A stretch of 64,000 bases of DNA from Stutzerimonas xanthomarina (GCF_003935375.1 NZ_RHQM01000001.1:248001-312000); one strand, 5' to 3'; numbered from the stretch's first letter, positions 8,562 to 17,909 are shown. Made by a program: numbers and translations. Notes: generated by a model from the letters alone, not told the origin.

Positions 8562-10754
8562 TCAAATCCTGCGTGCGTAGCGCTTGAGCATGCTGGGAAC
8601 ATCGAGAATCAGCGCGATGCGGCCATCGCCGGTGATCGTCGCACCGGACATGCCAGGCGTACCCTGCAGCATCTTGCCAAGCGGCTTGATGACCACTTCT
8701 TCCTGTCCCACGAGCTGATCGACGACGAAGCCGATGCTCTGATTGCCGACGCTGAGAATTACTACATGGCCTTCACGCTGCTCTTCCTGAGCCGCATCGT
8801 GGACCAGCCAGCGCTTGAGGTAGAACAGCGGCAGCGCCTTGTCGCGGACGATCACCACTTCCTGGCCATCGACGACGTTGGTCCGCGACAGGTCGAGGTG
8901 GAAGATCTCGTTGACGTTGACCAGCGGGAAGGCGAAGGCCTGGTTGCCGAGCATGACCATCAGGGTCGGCATGATCGCCAGGGTCAGCGGCACCTTGATC
9001 ACCACCCGCGAGCCCTGGCCCTTGGTGGAGAACACGTTCACCGTGCCGTTGAGCTGGGAAATCTTGGTCTTGACCACGTCCATGCCGACACCGCGGCCGG
9101 ACACGTCGGAAATCTCGGTCTTGGTCGAGAAGCCCGGCGCGAAGATCAGGTTGTAGCACTCCAGGTCGCTCAGGCGATCGGCGGCATCCTTCTCCAGCAT
9201 GCCTTTCTCGACGGCCTTGGCGCGCAGGACGTTGGCATCCATACCCTTGCCGTCATCACTGATGATCAACAGGATATGGTCGCCTTCCTGCTCGGCGGAA
9301 AGCACTACCCGCCCGGTACGCGGCTTGCCGGCGGCTTCGCGCTCCTCGGGCATCTCGATACCGTGGTCGACCGCGTTGCGCACCAGGTGCACCAGCGGAT
9401 CGGCCAGGGCTTCGACCAGGTTCTTGTCGAGATCGGTTTCTTCACCGACGAGCTCAAGGTTGATCTCTTTCTTCAGGCTGCGAGCCAGGTCGCGGACCAG
9501 GCGCGGGAAGCGACCGAAGACCTTCTTGATCGGCTGCATGCGGGTCTTCATCACCGCACTCTGCAGATCGGCCGTCACCACGTCGAGGTTGGAGACGGCC
9601 TTGGCCATCGCCTCGTCGCCGCTGTTGGAGCCCAGGCGTACCAGACGGTTACGCACCAGCACCAGCTCGCCGACCATGTTCATGATCTCGTCCAGGCGTG
9701 CGGTATCGACGCGCACGGTGGTCTCGGCCTCGGCCGGAGGCTTTTCCGCCGGAGCAGCAGCGGCCGGCTTGCTCACCGCAGCTGCCGGAGCGGCCTTGGC
9801 CGGAGCAGCAGCAGGGGCAGGCTTGGGCGCCGGTTTGATCGGCACAGCCGCAGCAGGTTCAGCCGGGGTCTCTACGACCGCAGGCTCGAACTTGCCCTTG
9901 CCATGCAGTTGATCGAGCAGTGCTTCGAACTCGTCGTCGGTGATCTCGTCAGCTGCACCAGCTGTACCACCGCCCTTTGCCGGTTCGGCGCTTGCTGGCG
10001 CAGCGGGTTCAGCCGGGGCCGCTTCGAACTTGCCCTTGCCATGCAGCTGGTCCAGCAAGGCTTCAAATTCGTCATCGGTGATTTCGTCACTGGTCGGCGC
10101 AGCAACGAACTCGCTCTCGGCAGGCATCGAGGCACCCGCAGCGGCAGAGAATTGTCCCTTGCCATGCAGCTGGTCGAGCAGCGACTCGAATTCGTCGTCG
10201 GTAATCTCGTCGGTGGCAGGGCCAGTCGCTACTTCGGCCGCAGCCGGCTCGCTGGCGGACGGCTGAATGGCATCGAGCATCTGTTCGAATTCGCTATCGG
10301 CGCCCTCGGACCGGGGTTCGGCCACGACCTGCGGTTCGACTGCCGGCGCGGGCTCATCAGCCGAGGCTGGCTCCGCCAGACGTGCCAGCGCCGCAAGCAA
10401 CTCACGCGAGGCTGGCGTCGGCTCGACGCGCTCGCGGACCTGACTGAACATCGCGTTCACGGCGTCGAGCGCCTGCAGAACGACATCCATCAGTTCGGAA
10501 TCGACTCGACGCTCACCCTTGCGCAGGATGTCGAAGACGTTTTCGGCGATGTGGCAGCACTCCACCAGCTCATGCAGCTGGAGGAAACCGGCACCGCCCT
10601 TGACCGTATGGAACCCGCGAAAAATCGCATTGAGCAACGCCATGTCATCGGGGCTGCTTTCCAGCTCCACGAGTTGCTCGGACAATAGTTCGAGAATCTC
10701 GCCGGCCTCTACCAGGAAGTCCTGGAGGATTTCTTCATCGGCGTCGAAGCTCAT
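8562..10754 (-). CDS. cheA: Chemotaxis sensor histidine kinase CheA with repeated linker motifs
   Basis: A 730-residue kinase. The HPt domain at residues 1-105 carries phosphoaccepting H49 (GFHTVKGGAGFL). No folded P2 domain is evident; instead residues about 150-345 are Ala/Pro-rich and contain three near-identical copies of DEITDDEFExLLDQLHGKG (starting near D182, D223 and D269) plus a weaker copy near 153. Dimerisation helices start near 346 (TTVRVDTARLDEIMNMVGEL). The HATPase has VHLVRNAVDHGIE and DDGKGMD, and a CheW-like domain ends the protein. The start at 10754 follows AGGGG and matches the Pseudomonas family start; an upstream GTG is less likely. It lies between cheZ and cheB. Confidence 0.96.
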   Translation of the reverse strand: MSFDADEEILQDFLVEAGEILELLSEQLVELESSPDDMALLNAIFRGFHTVKGGAGFLQLHELVECCHIAENVFDILRKGERRVDSELMDVVLQALDAVNAMFSQVRERVEPTPASRELLAALARLAEPASADEPAPAVEPQVVAEPRSEGADSEFEQMLDAIQPSASEPAAAEVATGPATDEITDDEFESLLDQLHGKGQFSAAAGASMPAESEFVAAPTSDEITDDEFEALLDQLHGKGKFEAAPAEPAAPASAEPAKGGGTAGAADEITDDEFEALLDQLHGKGKFEPAVVETPAEPAAAVPIKPAPKPAPAAAPAKAAPAAAVSKPAAAAPAEKPPAEAETTVRVDTARLDEIMNMVGELVLVRNRLVRLGSNSGDEAMAKAVSNLDVVTADLQSAVMKTRMQPIKKVFGRFPRLVRDLARSLKKEINLELVGEETDLDKNLVEALADPLVHLVRNAVDHGIEMPEEREAAGKPRTGRVVLSAEQEGDHILLIISDDGKGMDANVLRAKAVEKGMLEKDAADRLSDLECYNLIFAPGFSTKTEISDVSGRGVGMDVVKTKISQLNGTVNVFSTKGQGSRVVIKVPLTLAIMPTLMVMLGNQAFAFPLVNVNEIFHLDLSRTNVVDGQEVVIVRDKALPLFYLKRWLVHDAAQEEQREGHVVILSVGNQSIGFVVDQLVGQEEVVIKPLGKMLQGTPGMSGATITGDGRIALILDVPSMLKRYARRI
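9888..10211 (-). repeat. Three in-frame motif repeats in the CheA linker
   Basis: Within cheA, an 18-20 residue motif (DEITDDEFExLLDQLHGKG plus K/Q and F) occurs three times, separated by Ala/Pro/Glu-rich spacers at intervals of 41 and 46 residues. The DNA copies are also close to identical. The motif resembles the acidic amphipathic peptides at the CheZ C-terminus and the FliM N-terminus that bind CheY, so these may be docking sites replacing P2. Confidence 0.8.
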
Positions 10755-10765
10755 ATTCACTTCCC

Positions 10766-11560
10766 CTAAAAGCCCAGGCTTGAAAGCAGATCATCGACAT
10801 CGTCCTGGCCGGAAACGACGTCTTCACGCATATCGGCATGCATCTGCGGACCTTCACCCTTGGAAGGCTCTTTTTCTTGTTTTTTCTTTTCCTGCTCGGC
10901 GCGCATCGCTTCGCGGTCATGCTGGATGCCCGCCACGCGATCGACCTGCCCCGCCATCAGGACCAGGTTAAGCAGGTTGCTTTCGAGTTCAGTGATGAGA
11001 CGCGTCACTCGCTTGATCACCTGACCCGTCAGGTCCTGGAAGTCCTGCGCCAGCATGATTTCGCTGAGGTTCTGCGACAGCTGGCCGCCATCGTTCATGC
11101 TGCGCTGCAGGTACTGATCGATGCGCTTGACCAGATCGCGGAACTGATCGGCATTCATCTCACGACGCATGAAACGCTGCCAGTCGGCTGTCAGGCTCTG
11201 CGCCTCATAGCTCACGTAGTTCACCAGCGGCGCTGATTCTTCGACCAGATCCATGGTGCGGTTGGCAGCCTTCTCAGTCATCTCCACCACGTAGGACAGG
11301 CGATCGGTCGCGTCCGTGATCGGCGACGGATCGCCGCCAGTGGCGCAGGTGTCCATCTCGAGCTTGACGATGGCGTTGTGCAGCTCGCGTGTGAGCTTGC
11401 CAACCTCCAGATAGAGCCCGTGGTTGCGCACCTGATTCAGCTCATTGAACATCTGCGTCGCTTCATCGAAGCGGCCCTGCTGCAGACTTTCGATCAACTT
11501 GGGTGCATGCGCCTTCAGAGTCGCTTCGAACTCTGCCAGGCTTTGGTCTGCTTGCGTCAT
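10766..11560 (-). CDS. cheZ: Chemotaxis phosphatase CheZ
   Basis: A 264-residue, mostly helical protein that accelerates dephosphorylation of CheY-P. The catalytic region is recognisable in LSEIMLAQDFQDLTGQVIKRV, with the acidic and Gln residues of the family (DFQDLTGQ). The C-terminal tail ends in DVDDLLSSLGF, the conserved CheY-binding peptide. A Lys/Glu-rich flexible linker (about 205-235) joins the two, as is usual. The ATG at 11560 is preceded by CGAGGGCACT. It lies between cheY and cheA, as in the typical Pseudomonas order. Confidence 0.96.
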   Translation of the reverse strand: MTQADQSLAEFEATLKAHAPKLIESLQQGRFDEATQMFNELNQVRNHGLYLEVGKLTRELHNAIVKLEMDTCATGGDPSPITDATDRLSYVVEMTEKAANRTMDLVEESAPLVNYVSYEAQSLTADWQRFMRREMNADQFRDLVKRIDQYLQRSMNDGGQLSQNLSEIMLAQDFQDLTGQVIKRVTRLITELESNLLNLVLMAGQVDRVAGIQHDREAMRAEQEKKKQEKEPSKGEGPQMHADMREDVVSGQDDVDDLLSSLGF

Positions 11561-11583
11561 AGTGCCCTCGCGGCGTTGCTGCT

Positions 11584-11958
11584 TCAGCCGTTGACGCGCT
11601 CGAAGATCTTCTCGATCTTCTCCTTGAGCACCTGGGCAGTGAAAGGCTTGACCACATAGCCGTTAACCCCGGCCTGGGCGGCTTCGATGATCTGATCGCG
11701 TTTCGCTTCGGCCGTCACCATCAGCACCGGCAGGTGCTTGAGGCGCTCATCGGCACGCACGGTGCGCAGCAGATCGATCCCGCTCATGCCCGGCATGTTC
11801 CAGTCGGTCACCAGGAAGTCGAAGCTGCCGCTCTTGAGCATCGGCAGCGCGGTAGTCCCATCATCCGCTTCGGCGGTGTTGGTGAACCCCAGATCACGCA
11901 GGAGGTTCTTGATGATTCGTCTCATCGTCGAGAAGTCATCGACGATGAGGATTTTCAT
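11584..11958 (-). CDS. cheY: Chemotaxis response regulator CheY
   Basis: A 124-residue single-domain receiver. The acidic pair is D7-D8 ([12 protein letters not shown]), the phosphoacceptor is D52 ([11 protein letters not shown]), with the conserved Thr in VLMVTAEAK and Lys in YVVKPFTA. Phosphorylated by CheA, it binds the FliM switch and changes motor rotation. The start at 11958 gives the standard length; an in-frame TTG 12 bases upstream is better spaced from a GGAGG and could be used. The fliA stop lies 74 bases upstream, so cheY may have its own promoter or read through from fliA. Confidence 0.97.
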   Translation of the reverse strand: MKILIVDDFSTMRRIIKNLLRDLGFTNTAEADDGTTALPMLKSGSFDFLVTDWNMPGMSGIDLLRTVRADERLKHLPVLMVTAEAKRDQIIEAAQAGVNGYVVKPFTAQVLKEKIEKIFERVNG

Positions 11959-12032
11959 GTTCTTGTCCAAGTCGACCTCCGTAAGTCCCAAAATGCCTCA
12001 GCAAACCGAGCACGTCATACCGCAAACAATCG

Positions 12033-12779
12033 TCAATTGGCGCGCCATTCGCCGAGGCGCGCGCGCAAGCGCGCAGCGCACTGGCTATGCAACTGGCTCA
12101 CACGCGACTCGCTGACCCCCAGCACCTGACCGATTTCCTTCAAATTCAATTCTTCGTCGTAATACAGCGACAGCACCAGCTTTTCACGCTCGGGCAGGTT
12201 GGCGATGGCGTCGGCCAGCGCCTGCTGAAAACGTTCATCCTCGAGATCACGAAACGGCTCCGGGTGGAGACTGGCAGCGTCTTCCTCGAGCTCGCCATGA
12301 TCGCCTTCCTGCAGCAGATCGTCGAAGCTGAACAGGCGACTACCCAGCGTATCGCCCAGAATGCCGTAATACTCGTCGAGACTTAGCTTAAGTTCGGCCG
12401 CAACCTCATGATCTTTAGCGTCGCGCCCGGTTTTCGCTTCGATCGCCCGGATCGCCTCGCTGACCATCCGCGAATTGCGATGCACCGAACGCGGCGCCCA
12501 GTCACCCTTGCGGACTTCGTCCAGCATGGTGCCGCGAATGCGGATACCGGCGTAGGTTTCAAAGCTGGCACCCTTGCCGGCGTCGTATTTCTTAGCTGCT
12601 TCCAGCAGTCCGATCATTCCAGCCTGAATCAGATCGTCCACTTGCACGCTTGCAGGCAGACGCGCCAACAAGTGGTAAGCGATTCGCTTGACCAACGGGG
12701 CGTACTGATCGATCAGGCGGTACTGCGCATCCTTTGCCTGAGCCTTGCTGTAATACATAGCGGATCCGGCACCTGTCAT
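12033..12779 (-). CDS. fliA: Flagellar sigma factor FliA (sigma-28)
   Basis: A 248-residue sigma-70-family factor. Region 2 is in YAPLVKRIAYHLLARLPASVQVDDLIQAGMIGLLEAAKKYD and FETYAGIRIRGTMLDEVRKGDW; region 4 with its helix-turn-helix is in LPEREKLVLSLYYDEELNLKEIGQVLGVSESRVSQLHS. It directs late flagellar and chemotaxis genes and is held by FlgM until the hook is complete. Its ATG overlaps the fleN stop (ATGA), so it is coupled to fleN. An alternative start at the eighth codon (MYYSKAQ) is possible. Confidence 0.97.
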   Translation of the reverse strand: MTGAGSAMYYSKAQAKDAQYRLIDQYAPLVKRIAYHLLARLPASVQVDDLIQAGMIGLLEAAKKYDAGKGASFETYAGIRIRGTMLDEVRKGDWAPRSVHRNSRMVSEAIRAIEAKTGRDAKDHEVAAELKLSLDEYYGILGDTLGSRLFSFDDLLQEGDHGELEEDAASLHPEPFRDLEDERFQQALADAIANLPEREKLVLSLYYDEELNLKEIGQVLGVSESRVSQLHSQCAARLRARLGEWRAN

Positions 12780-13603
12780 TCGTGGCTGGGTGAAGCGGGG
12801 CTGATGAGGCGCTCTACGAAGAACTCGAGATGACCCCGCGGCGTCGCCGGCAGCGGCCAGGTATCAACCTTCTGCGCGATCGCCTTGAAGGCTAGTGCAC
12901 ATTTCGAGCGCGGGTACGCTTCATAGACTGCGCGCTGCTTCTGCACGGCCTTGCGCACCGCTTCGTCGTAAGGAACCGCACCGACATACTGCAGCGCCAC
13001 GTCGAGAAAGCGCTCGGTAACCTTGGTCAGCTTGGCGAACAAATTGCGGCCTTCCTGCGGTGCGTGAGCCATGTTGGCCAACACGCGGAAGCGGCTGATG
13101 CCGTAATCGCGGTTCAGCAGCTTGATAAGTGCATAGGCGTCGGTGATGGACGTGGGCTCGTCGGTGACCACCAGCAGCACTTCCTGAGCTGCGCGCACGA
13201 AGCTCACCACGGAATCGCCGATGCCAGCCGCGGTGTCGATGATCAGCACGTCGAGCTCGTCGCCAAGCTCGCTGAACGCCTGGATCAACCCGGCGTGCTG
13301 CAGGGAAGACAGCTGCACCATGCTCTGCGTGCCGGATGCAGCCGGCACTACGCGGATGCCGCCCGGCCCCTGGATCAGTACGTCGCGCAGATCACATTCG
13401 CCGGCGATGACGTCAGCCAGGGTGCGCTTGGTGGTAAGCCCCAGCAGCACGTCGACGTTGGCCAGGCCAAGGTCGGCGTCAAGCAACACCACACGCCGGC
13501 CGAGGTCCGCCAGCGCCAGTGCCAGATTGACCGACACGTTGGTCTTGCCGACGCCACCCTTGCCGCCAGTCACCGCAATCACCTGTACGGGATGCATACC
13601 CAT
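12776..13603 (-). CDS. fleN: Flagellar number regulator FleN (FlhG), MinD-like ATPase
   Basis: A 275-residue MinD/ParA-family ATPase. The deviant Walker A is in VIAVTGGKGGVGKTNVSVNLALAL, followed by VVLLDADLGLANVDVLLGL and DVLIIDTAAGIGDSVVSF. In Pseudomonas this protein restrains the activator FleQ and sets the single-flagellum number, acting opposite to FlhF. The start at 13603 (MGMHPVQVIAVTGG) is chosen by family length rather than the longer open frame. It lies downstream of flhF and overlaps fliA. Confidence 0.96.
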   Translation of the reverse strand: MGMHPVQVIAVTGGKGGVGKTNVSVNLALALADLGRRVVLLDADLGLANVDVLLGLTTKRTLADVIAGECDLRDVLIQGPGGIRVVPAASGTQSMVQLSSLQHAGLIQAFSELGDELDVLIIDTAAGIGDSVVSFVRAAQEVLLVVTDEPTSITDAYALIKLLNRDYGISRFRVLANMAHAPQEGRNLFAKLTKVTERFLDVALQYVGAVPYDEAVRKAVQKQRAVYEAYPRSKCALAFKAIAQKVDTWPLPATPRGHLEFFVERLISPASPSHE

Positions 13604-13694
13604 GTTCACATGCCTATATCTTGCTGGGGCCTTGCGGCCGGCGATGCGTCCGCATGGCACGCATCTGATTCATTCGAGTACCGCTGTCGCAGCA

Positions 13695-14987
13695 TCATCC
13701 AGCCCGCCGTGACGAGCCGTTGTACAACCCGGCGAACATGTCGGCCATGGTTTCTTCGCTCGGCTCCTCGCCGGACTGCAGGCTCACCGCCCGACTGACC
13801 AGCTGATGGCTGCGCGGCAGATGCAGGTCGTCAGGAATCCGGGGACCATCGGCGAGGTAGGCTATCGGCAAATGCTGGCTGATCGTGAGACCGAGCACAT
13901 CGCCAAGGCTGCCCGCCTCGTCGAGCTTCGTCAGGATACAACCGGCCAGCCCACAACGACGATAGTTGTGCCATGCAGCCTTGAGCACCTGGCTCTGGCT
14001 GGTTGCCGCCAGCACCAGGTAATTCTTCGATTTGACGCCCTTGTCCGACAGCGCTTCGAGCTGCATGCGCAGCGTCGGATCGCTTGCCGGCAAGCCGGCG
14101 GTGTCGATCAGGATGATCCGCTTACGCGCCAGCGAGGCCAGCGATTTGCTCAGCGGCTGGCTAGGATCGATCTGCACCACCGGCACGTCGAGGATCCGGC
14201 CCAGTGTCTTGAGTTGCTCCTGCGCACCGATCCGATAATTGTCCATGCTGGCCAGCGCAATGCTCTGCGCGCCGTGTTTCAGCACGTAGCGAGCAGCCAG
14301 CTTGGCCAGCGTAGTGGTCTTGCCGACGCCTGCTGGGCCGACCAGAGCAATCACACCGCCCTCTTCCAGCGGCTCGTTCTTGGTGACCTTGATTGCCTGC
14401 GCCAGATACGCCAGCACCATGCGCCAGGCCTGACGCGGCTCGTTAATGCCGGCGACCTTTTCCAGCAGGCTACGCGACAGCTCAGCCGGCAGGCCCAGGC
14501 GCTGCAGACGGCGCCAGAGGCCTGCCTGTTGCGGGCGACGGCTCTGCTCCTGGCCCCAGGCGATCGAGCCGAGCTGCACTTCGATCAGCTCGCGCAAACC
14601 GTGCAGTTCCGAGTACATCGCTTCGATGGCACGGGAGTCGGCCGCGGGGGAAGGCTCGGCTACCGTATCGGGCTGCACCTTGCTGGCCGCGACGGCAGGC
14701 TTCTCGTCAACCAGTTGACGATCCTGCATCTTCGCGCGCGGCGCAGCGCTCAGCTCGGCATGTGCATTGGCCAGCCGCGACTGCGTCTTGCGCAGTTCGG
14801 CTTCCAGCGCCGGGTTGGGCTTGTTGGCCGCCGGCGCGGACTGCATGGGGTAATCGAGCACAGCGGTCAGCTCGACGCCACCGGCCACCCGGCGATTGCC
14901 GATGATCACGGCATCGGCGCCCAGCTCGTCGCGAACCATTTTCATGGCGATGCGCATATCGGCGGCGAAGAAACGTTTGACCTGCAT
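13695..14987 (-). CDS. flhF: Polar flagellum placement GTPase FlhF
   Basis: A 430-residue SRP-family GTPase. The basic N-terminal domain begins MQVKRFFAADMRIAMKMVRDELG; the NG domain starts around residue 210 with P-loop VALVGPAGVGKTTTLAKLAARY, then LASMDNYRIGAQEQL, IILIDTAGLPASDP and CILTKLDEAGSLGDVLGL. It marks the cell pole for flagellar assembly. The ATG at 14987 is preceded by GAGGG; a GTG three codons earlier is in frame but worse placed. It follows flhA after 15 bases and precedes fleN. Confidence 0.96.
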   Translation of the reverse strand: MQVKRFFAADMRIAMKMVRDELGADAVIIGNRRVAGGVELTAVLDYPMQSAPAANKPNPALEAELRKTQSRLANAHAELSAAPRAKMQDRQLVDEKPAVAASKVQPDTVAEPSPAADSRAIEAMYSELHGLRELIEVQLGSIAWGQEQSRRPQQAGLWRRLQRLGLPAELSRSLLEKVAGINEPRQAWRMVLAYLAQAIKVTKNEPLEEGGVIALVGPAGVGKTTTLAKLAARYVLKHGAQSIALASMDNYRIGAQEQLKTLGRILDVPVVQIDPSQPLSKSLASLARKRIILIDTAGLPASDPTLRMQLEALSDKGVKSKNYLVLAATSQSQVLKAAWHNYRRCGLAGCILTKLDEAGSLGDVLGLTISQHLPIAYLADGPRIPDDLHLPRSHQLVSRAVSLQSGEEPSEETMADMFAGLYNGSSRRAG

Positions 14988-15002
14988 GGCCTGCACCCTC
15001 GG

Positions 15003-17123
15003 TTAATTCTGACCCACCGTCGAGACGATGGTGACCTGCTTGTTGTCCGGTATTTCCTGGTAGGCCAGAACATGAATGTTCGGTACCGCCAGACGCGCGA
15101 ATCTCGACAGCATCGCCCGTACCGGGCCGGCTACCAGCAGTACCGCCGGCTTGCCGAGCATTTCTTGACGCTGTGCTGCTTCTACCAGGGACCTTTGCAA
15201 CTTTTCGGCCATTCCCGGCTCCAGCAGAATGCCGTCTTCGGAGCCTTGACCAGCCTTCTGCAGGCTATTGAGCAAAATCTGTTCCAACCGAGGCTCCAGA
15301 GTGATCACAGACAGCTCCGGCTCTAGTCCCACAACGTTTTGCACGATTGCGCGAGACAACGCGACGCGTACCGCAGCAACCATTGCGGCGGGATCTTGAC
15401 TCTTGGCGGCCGCATTGGCGATGGCCTCGGCGATGGTCCGGATGTCGCGCACCGGCACCTGCTCCTGCAGCAAGGCTTGCAGCACCTTGAGCAGCGTGGA
15501 CAGCGAAACCATCCCGGGCACCAGCTCCTCGGCCAGCTTGGGCGAGCTCTTGGCCAGCAGCTGCAACAGCTGCTGGACCTCCTCATGGCCAAGCAGTTCG
15601 TGGGCATGCTTGTGCAGCACCTGATTGAGGTGGGTGGCGACCACGGTACTGGCATCCACCACGGTATAACCAAGCGACTGCGCCTGATCACGCTGGCTCG
15701 CTTCGATCCAGACCGCCTCCAGCCCGAACGCCGGGTCTCTGGCGGTAATGCCATTGAGCGGACCGAACACCTGGCCCGGGTTGATCGCCAGCTCCCGATC
15801 CGGATAGACCTCAGCCTCGGCCAGACTCACCCCCATCAGCGTCAAGCGATAGGCGTTGGGCAACAGATCGAGGTTGTCACGGATGTGAACCGAGGGCATG
15901 AGAAAACCCAGGTCCTGCGAGAGCTTCTTGCGTACGCCCTTGATTCGCGCCAGCAACTGGCCACCCTGGTTGCGATCCACCAGCGGAATCAGACGGTAGC
16001 CAACTTCCAGCCCCACCATGTCCACCGGGGTTACATCGTCCCAACCCAGCTCCTTGGTTTCGGCCGCACGCTGGGCCGGGAGCAGATCCTGCTGTTTCTG
16101 TACTTCCTGCTCGGCCTTCTTCACGACCTGCTTCTGCCGATGCCAGATCCAGTAGGCACCCGCTGCAGCCGCGGCGCCAAGGCCGAGGAAGGACATGTGC
16201 GGCATGCCGGGAACCAGACCCATGGCAATCATGATTGCCGCGGAAACGGCCAGCGCCTTGGGCGAGGCGAACATCTGCCGCTGCACCTGCTGCCCCATGT
16301 CCTCGGAACTGGTAACACGGGTAACCATGATGGCCGCCGCGGTAGACAGCAGCAGCGAAGGAATCTGCGCAACCAGGCCATCACCGATGGTCAGCAGTGC
16401 ATAGACCTGGCCGGCATCGCTGAAGCTCATACCGTGCTGCGCCATGCCGATACCGACGCCGCCGATCAGGTTGATGAAGAGAATCAGCAGACCGGCGATG
16501 GCGTCACCACGGACGAACTTCGACGCACCATCCATGGAACCGTAGAAATCAGCTTCCGATGACACTTCACTACGACGCTTCTTGGCTTCTTCCTGGTCGA
16601 TCAGGCCGGCGTTGAGGTCGGCGTCGATCGCCATCTGCTTGCCGGGCATGGCATCAAGGGTGAAGCGCGCACTCACTTCCGAGATGCGGCCGGCACCCTT
16701 GGTCACCACGACGAAGTTGATGATCATCAGGATCGCGAACACCACGATACCGACGACGTAGTTGCCGCCGATCACCACATTACCGAAGGCCTCGATCACA
16801 TGGCCGGCAGCGGAGCCGCCTTCATGGCCGTTGATCAGCACCACCCGCGTCGACGCCACGTTCAACGCCAGACGCATCAGTGTGGCAACCAGCAGAATCG
16901 TCGGGAACACTGCGAAATCCAGCGGGCGCAACGCATAGACGCTGACCAGCAGCACGACGATCGACAACGCAATGTTGAAGGTGAACAGCAGATCCAGCAG
17001 GAACGGCGGCACCGACAGCATCATCATGCCCATCATCACGAGCAGCAGCAGCGGCACGCCGAGGTTGCCGCGCCCCGCACCCGTCAGGCCATTGCGAATA
17101 TTGATGAGTTGCGTGCGATCCAA
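15003..17123 (-). CDS. flhA: Flagellar type III export gate protein FlhA
   Basis: A 706-residue export gate component. About eight membrane helices occupy residues 20-325, followed by the FHIPEP cytoplasmic signature region (RISEVSARFTLDAMPGKQMAIDADLNAGLI and ADFYGSMDGASKFVRGDAIAGL) and a large cytoplasmic domain that receives chaperone-substrate complexes. The start codon is TTG at 17123 (DRTQLINIRN), preceded by a GGGGG run; no ATG or GTG fits the family N-terminus. A sigma-54-like element lies about 60 bases upstream. It begins the flhA-flhF-fleN-fliA operon. Confidence 0.96.
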   Translation of the reverse strand: MDRTQLINIRNGLTGAGRGNLGVPLLLLVMMGMMMLSVPPFLLDLLFTFNIALSIVVLLVSVYALRPLDFAVFPTILLVATLMRLALNVASTRVVLINGHEGGSAAGHVIEAFGNVVIGGNYVVGIVVFAILMIINFVVVTKGAGRISEVSARFTLDAMPGKQMAIDADLNAGLIDQEEAKKRRSEVSSEADFYGSMDGASKFVRGDAIAGLLILFINLIGGVGIGMAQHGMSFSDAGQVYALLTIGDGLVAQIPSLLLSTAAAIMVTRVTSSEDMGQQVQRQMFASPKALAVSAAIMIAMGLVPGMPHMSFLGLGAAAAAGAYWIWHRQKQVVKKAEQEVQKQQDLLPAQRAAETKELGWDDVTPVDMVGLEVGYRLIPLVDRNQGGQLLARIKGVRKKLSQDLGFLMPSVHIRDNLDLLPNAYRLTLMGVSLAEAEVYPDRELAINPGQVFGPLNGITARDPAFGLEAVWIEASQRDQAQSLGYTVVDASTVVATHLNQVLHKHAHELLGHEEVQQLLQLLAKSSPKLAEELVPGMVSLSTLLKVLQALLQEQVPVRDIRTIAEAIANAAAKSQDPAAMVAAVRVALSRAIVQNVVGLEPELSVITLEPRLEQILLNSLQKAGQGSEDGILLEPGMAEKLQRSLVEAAQRQEMLGKPAVLLVAGPVRAMLSRFARLAVPNIHVLAYQEIPDNKQVTIVSTVGQN

Positions 17124-17183
17124 CGTAGCCCCCGGGGATACAGAACGAATTCTTGACGCGACAAGCGTCCTGCCCGGGTTATA

Positions 17184-17198
17184 GCAAGAAGGGGTCCA
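17184..17198 (-). promoter_or_regulatory. Candidate sigma-54 promoter for flhA
   Basis: On the minus strand the sequence reads TGGACC, five bases, TTGC. The invariant GG at -24 and GC at -12 are present at correct spacing, but two of six bases in the -24 block deviate from TGGCAC. It is 60 bases upstream of the flhA TTG start, and flhA is a known RpoN/FleQ-dependent operon in Pseudomonas. Confidence 0.5.
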
Positions 17199-17344
17199 AC
17201 TTCTGCGGCCCGTCGCAGAGCCCGCCGCACGGTCTGTCCCCAGCCAGACCTGCGAGCCGCCACGCCAGCGAACGCCACCGACAACTGGCAGTCACACTAG
17301 CAACCGGCGACAGCCCGTCGCCGTTTGTACAAAGGAGCTTCCAG

Positions 17345-17866
17345 ATGAAACAGTGGATCATCGCCGCGCTGGCCGGCTGCACTGCGGTCGCCGTTCAGGC
17401 TGATACATTGAACGTCAAGGTGAACGCCGTGACGGCCCAGGGCGTCGGCGAATCGGTCGGCAGCGTCAAGATCGAAAACAGCGAATACGGGCTGGTGTTC
17501 CGCCCCGAGCTATCTGGCCTGCAGCCTGGCGCCCACGGCTTTCACGTTCACGCCAAGGGCAGTTGCGAGCCGGCCGAGATCGATGGCAAGCAGACCCCGG
17601 CTGGCGCAGCGGGCGGTCACTGGGACCCGAAGAACAGCGGCAAGCATGGCGAACCCTGGGGTGACGGCCATATGGGCGACCTGCCGGCGCTGTACGTCGA
17701 CAGCGAGGGCAAAGCCAGTCAGCCAGTGCTGGCGCCGCGCCTGAAGAGCCTGGGCGATATCAAAGGCCTGGCGCTGATGGTTCACCAGGGCGGAGACAAT
17801 CATTCCGACCATCCGCAACCCCTCGGCGGTGGCGGTGCGCGGGTCGCCTGCGGCGTCATCGAATAA
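17345..17866 (+). CDS. sodC: Periplasmic Cu-Zn superoxide dismutase
   Basis: A 173-residue enzyme converting superoxide to hydrogen peroxide and oxygen. Residues 1-20 are a signal peptide (cleavage after AVQA). The copper/zinc ligands are visible in [36 protein letters not shown] and [25 protein letters not shown]; the two Cys form the usual disulfide. An AAGGAG precedes the ATG at 17345; the longer in-frame upstream frame is not coding. It reads opposite to the flagellar operons and sits between flhA and flhB, an unusual place. Confidence 0.95.
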   Translation: MKQWIIAALAGCTAVAVQADTLNVKVNAVTAQGVGESVGSVKIENSEYGLVFRPELSGLQPGAHGFHVHAKGSCEPAEIDGKQTPAGAAGGHWDPKNSGKHGEPWGDGHMGDLPALYVDSEGKASQPVLAPRLKSLGDIKGLALMVHQGGDNHSDHPQPLGGGGARVACGVIE

Positions 17867-17874
17867 CGCAGGGA

Positions 17875-17902
17875 CACGCGGCGAGCCGGCAATCGCCGCG
17901 TG
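17875..17902. terminator. Hairpin between convergent sodC and flhB
   Basis: Perfect 10-bp stem CACGCGGCGA / TCGCCGCGTG with an 8-base loop, placed between the converging stops of sodC and flhB. There is no T-tract on either side, so termination efficiency is uncertain. Confidence 0.5.
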
Positions 17903-17909
17903 ATGCGCC

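Noticed and set aside
8766..10688. Plus-strand open frame of 640 codons opposite cheA
   Set aside because: GC-rich antisense shadow; the minus strand encodes an unmistakable CheA.
11959..12032. Sigma-28 promoter upstream of cheY
   Set aside because: No GCCGATAA-like -10 element could be found in the gap; only a weak TTGACG was seen.
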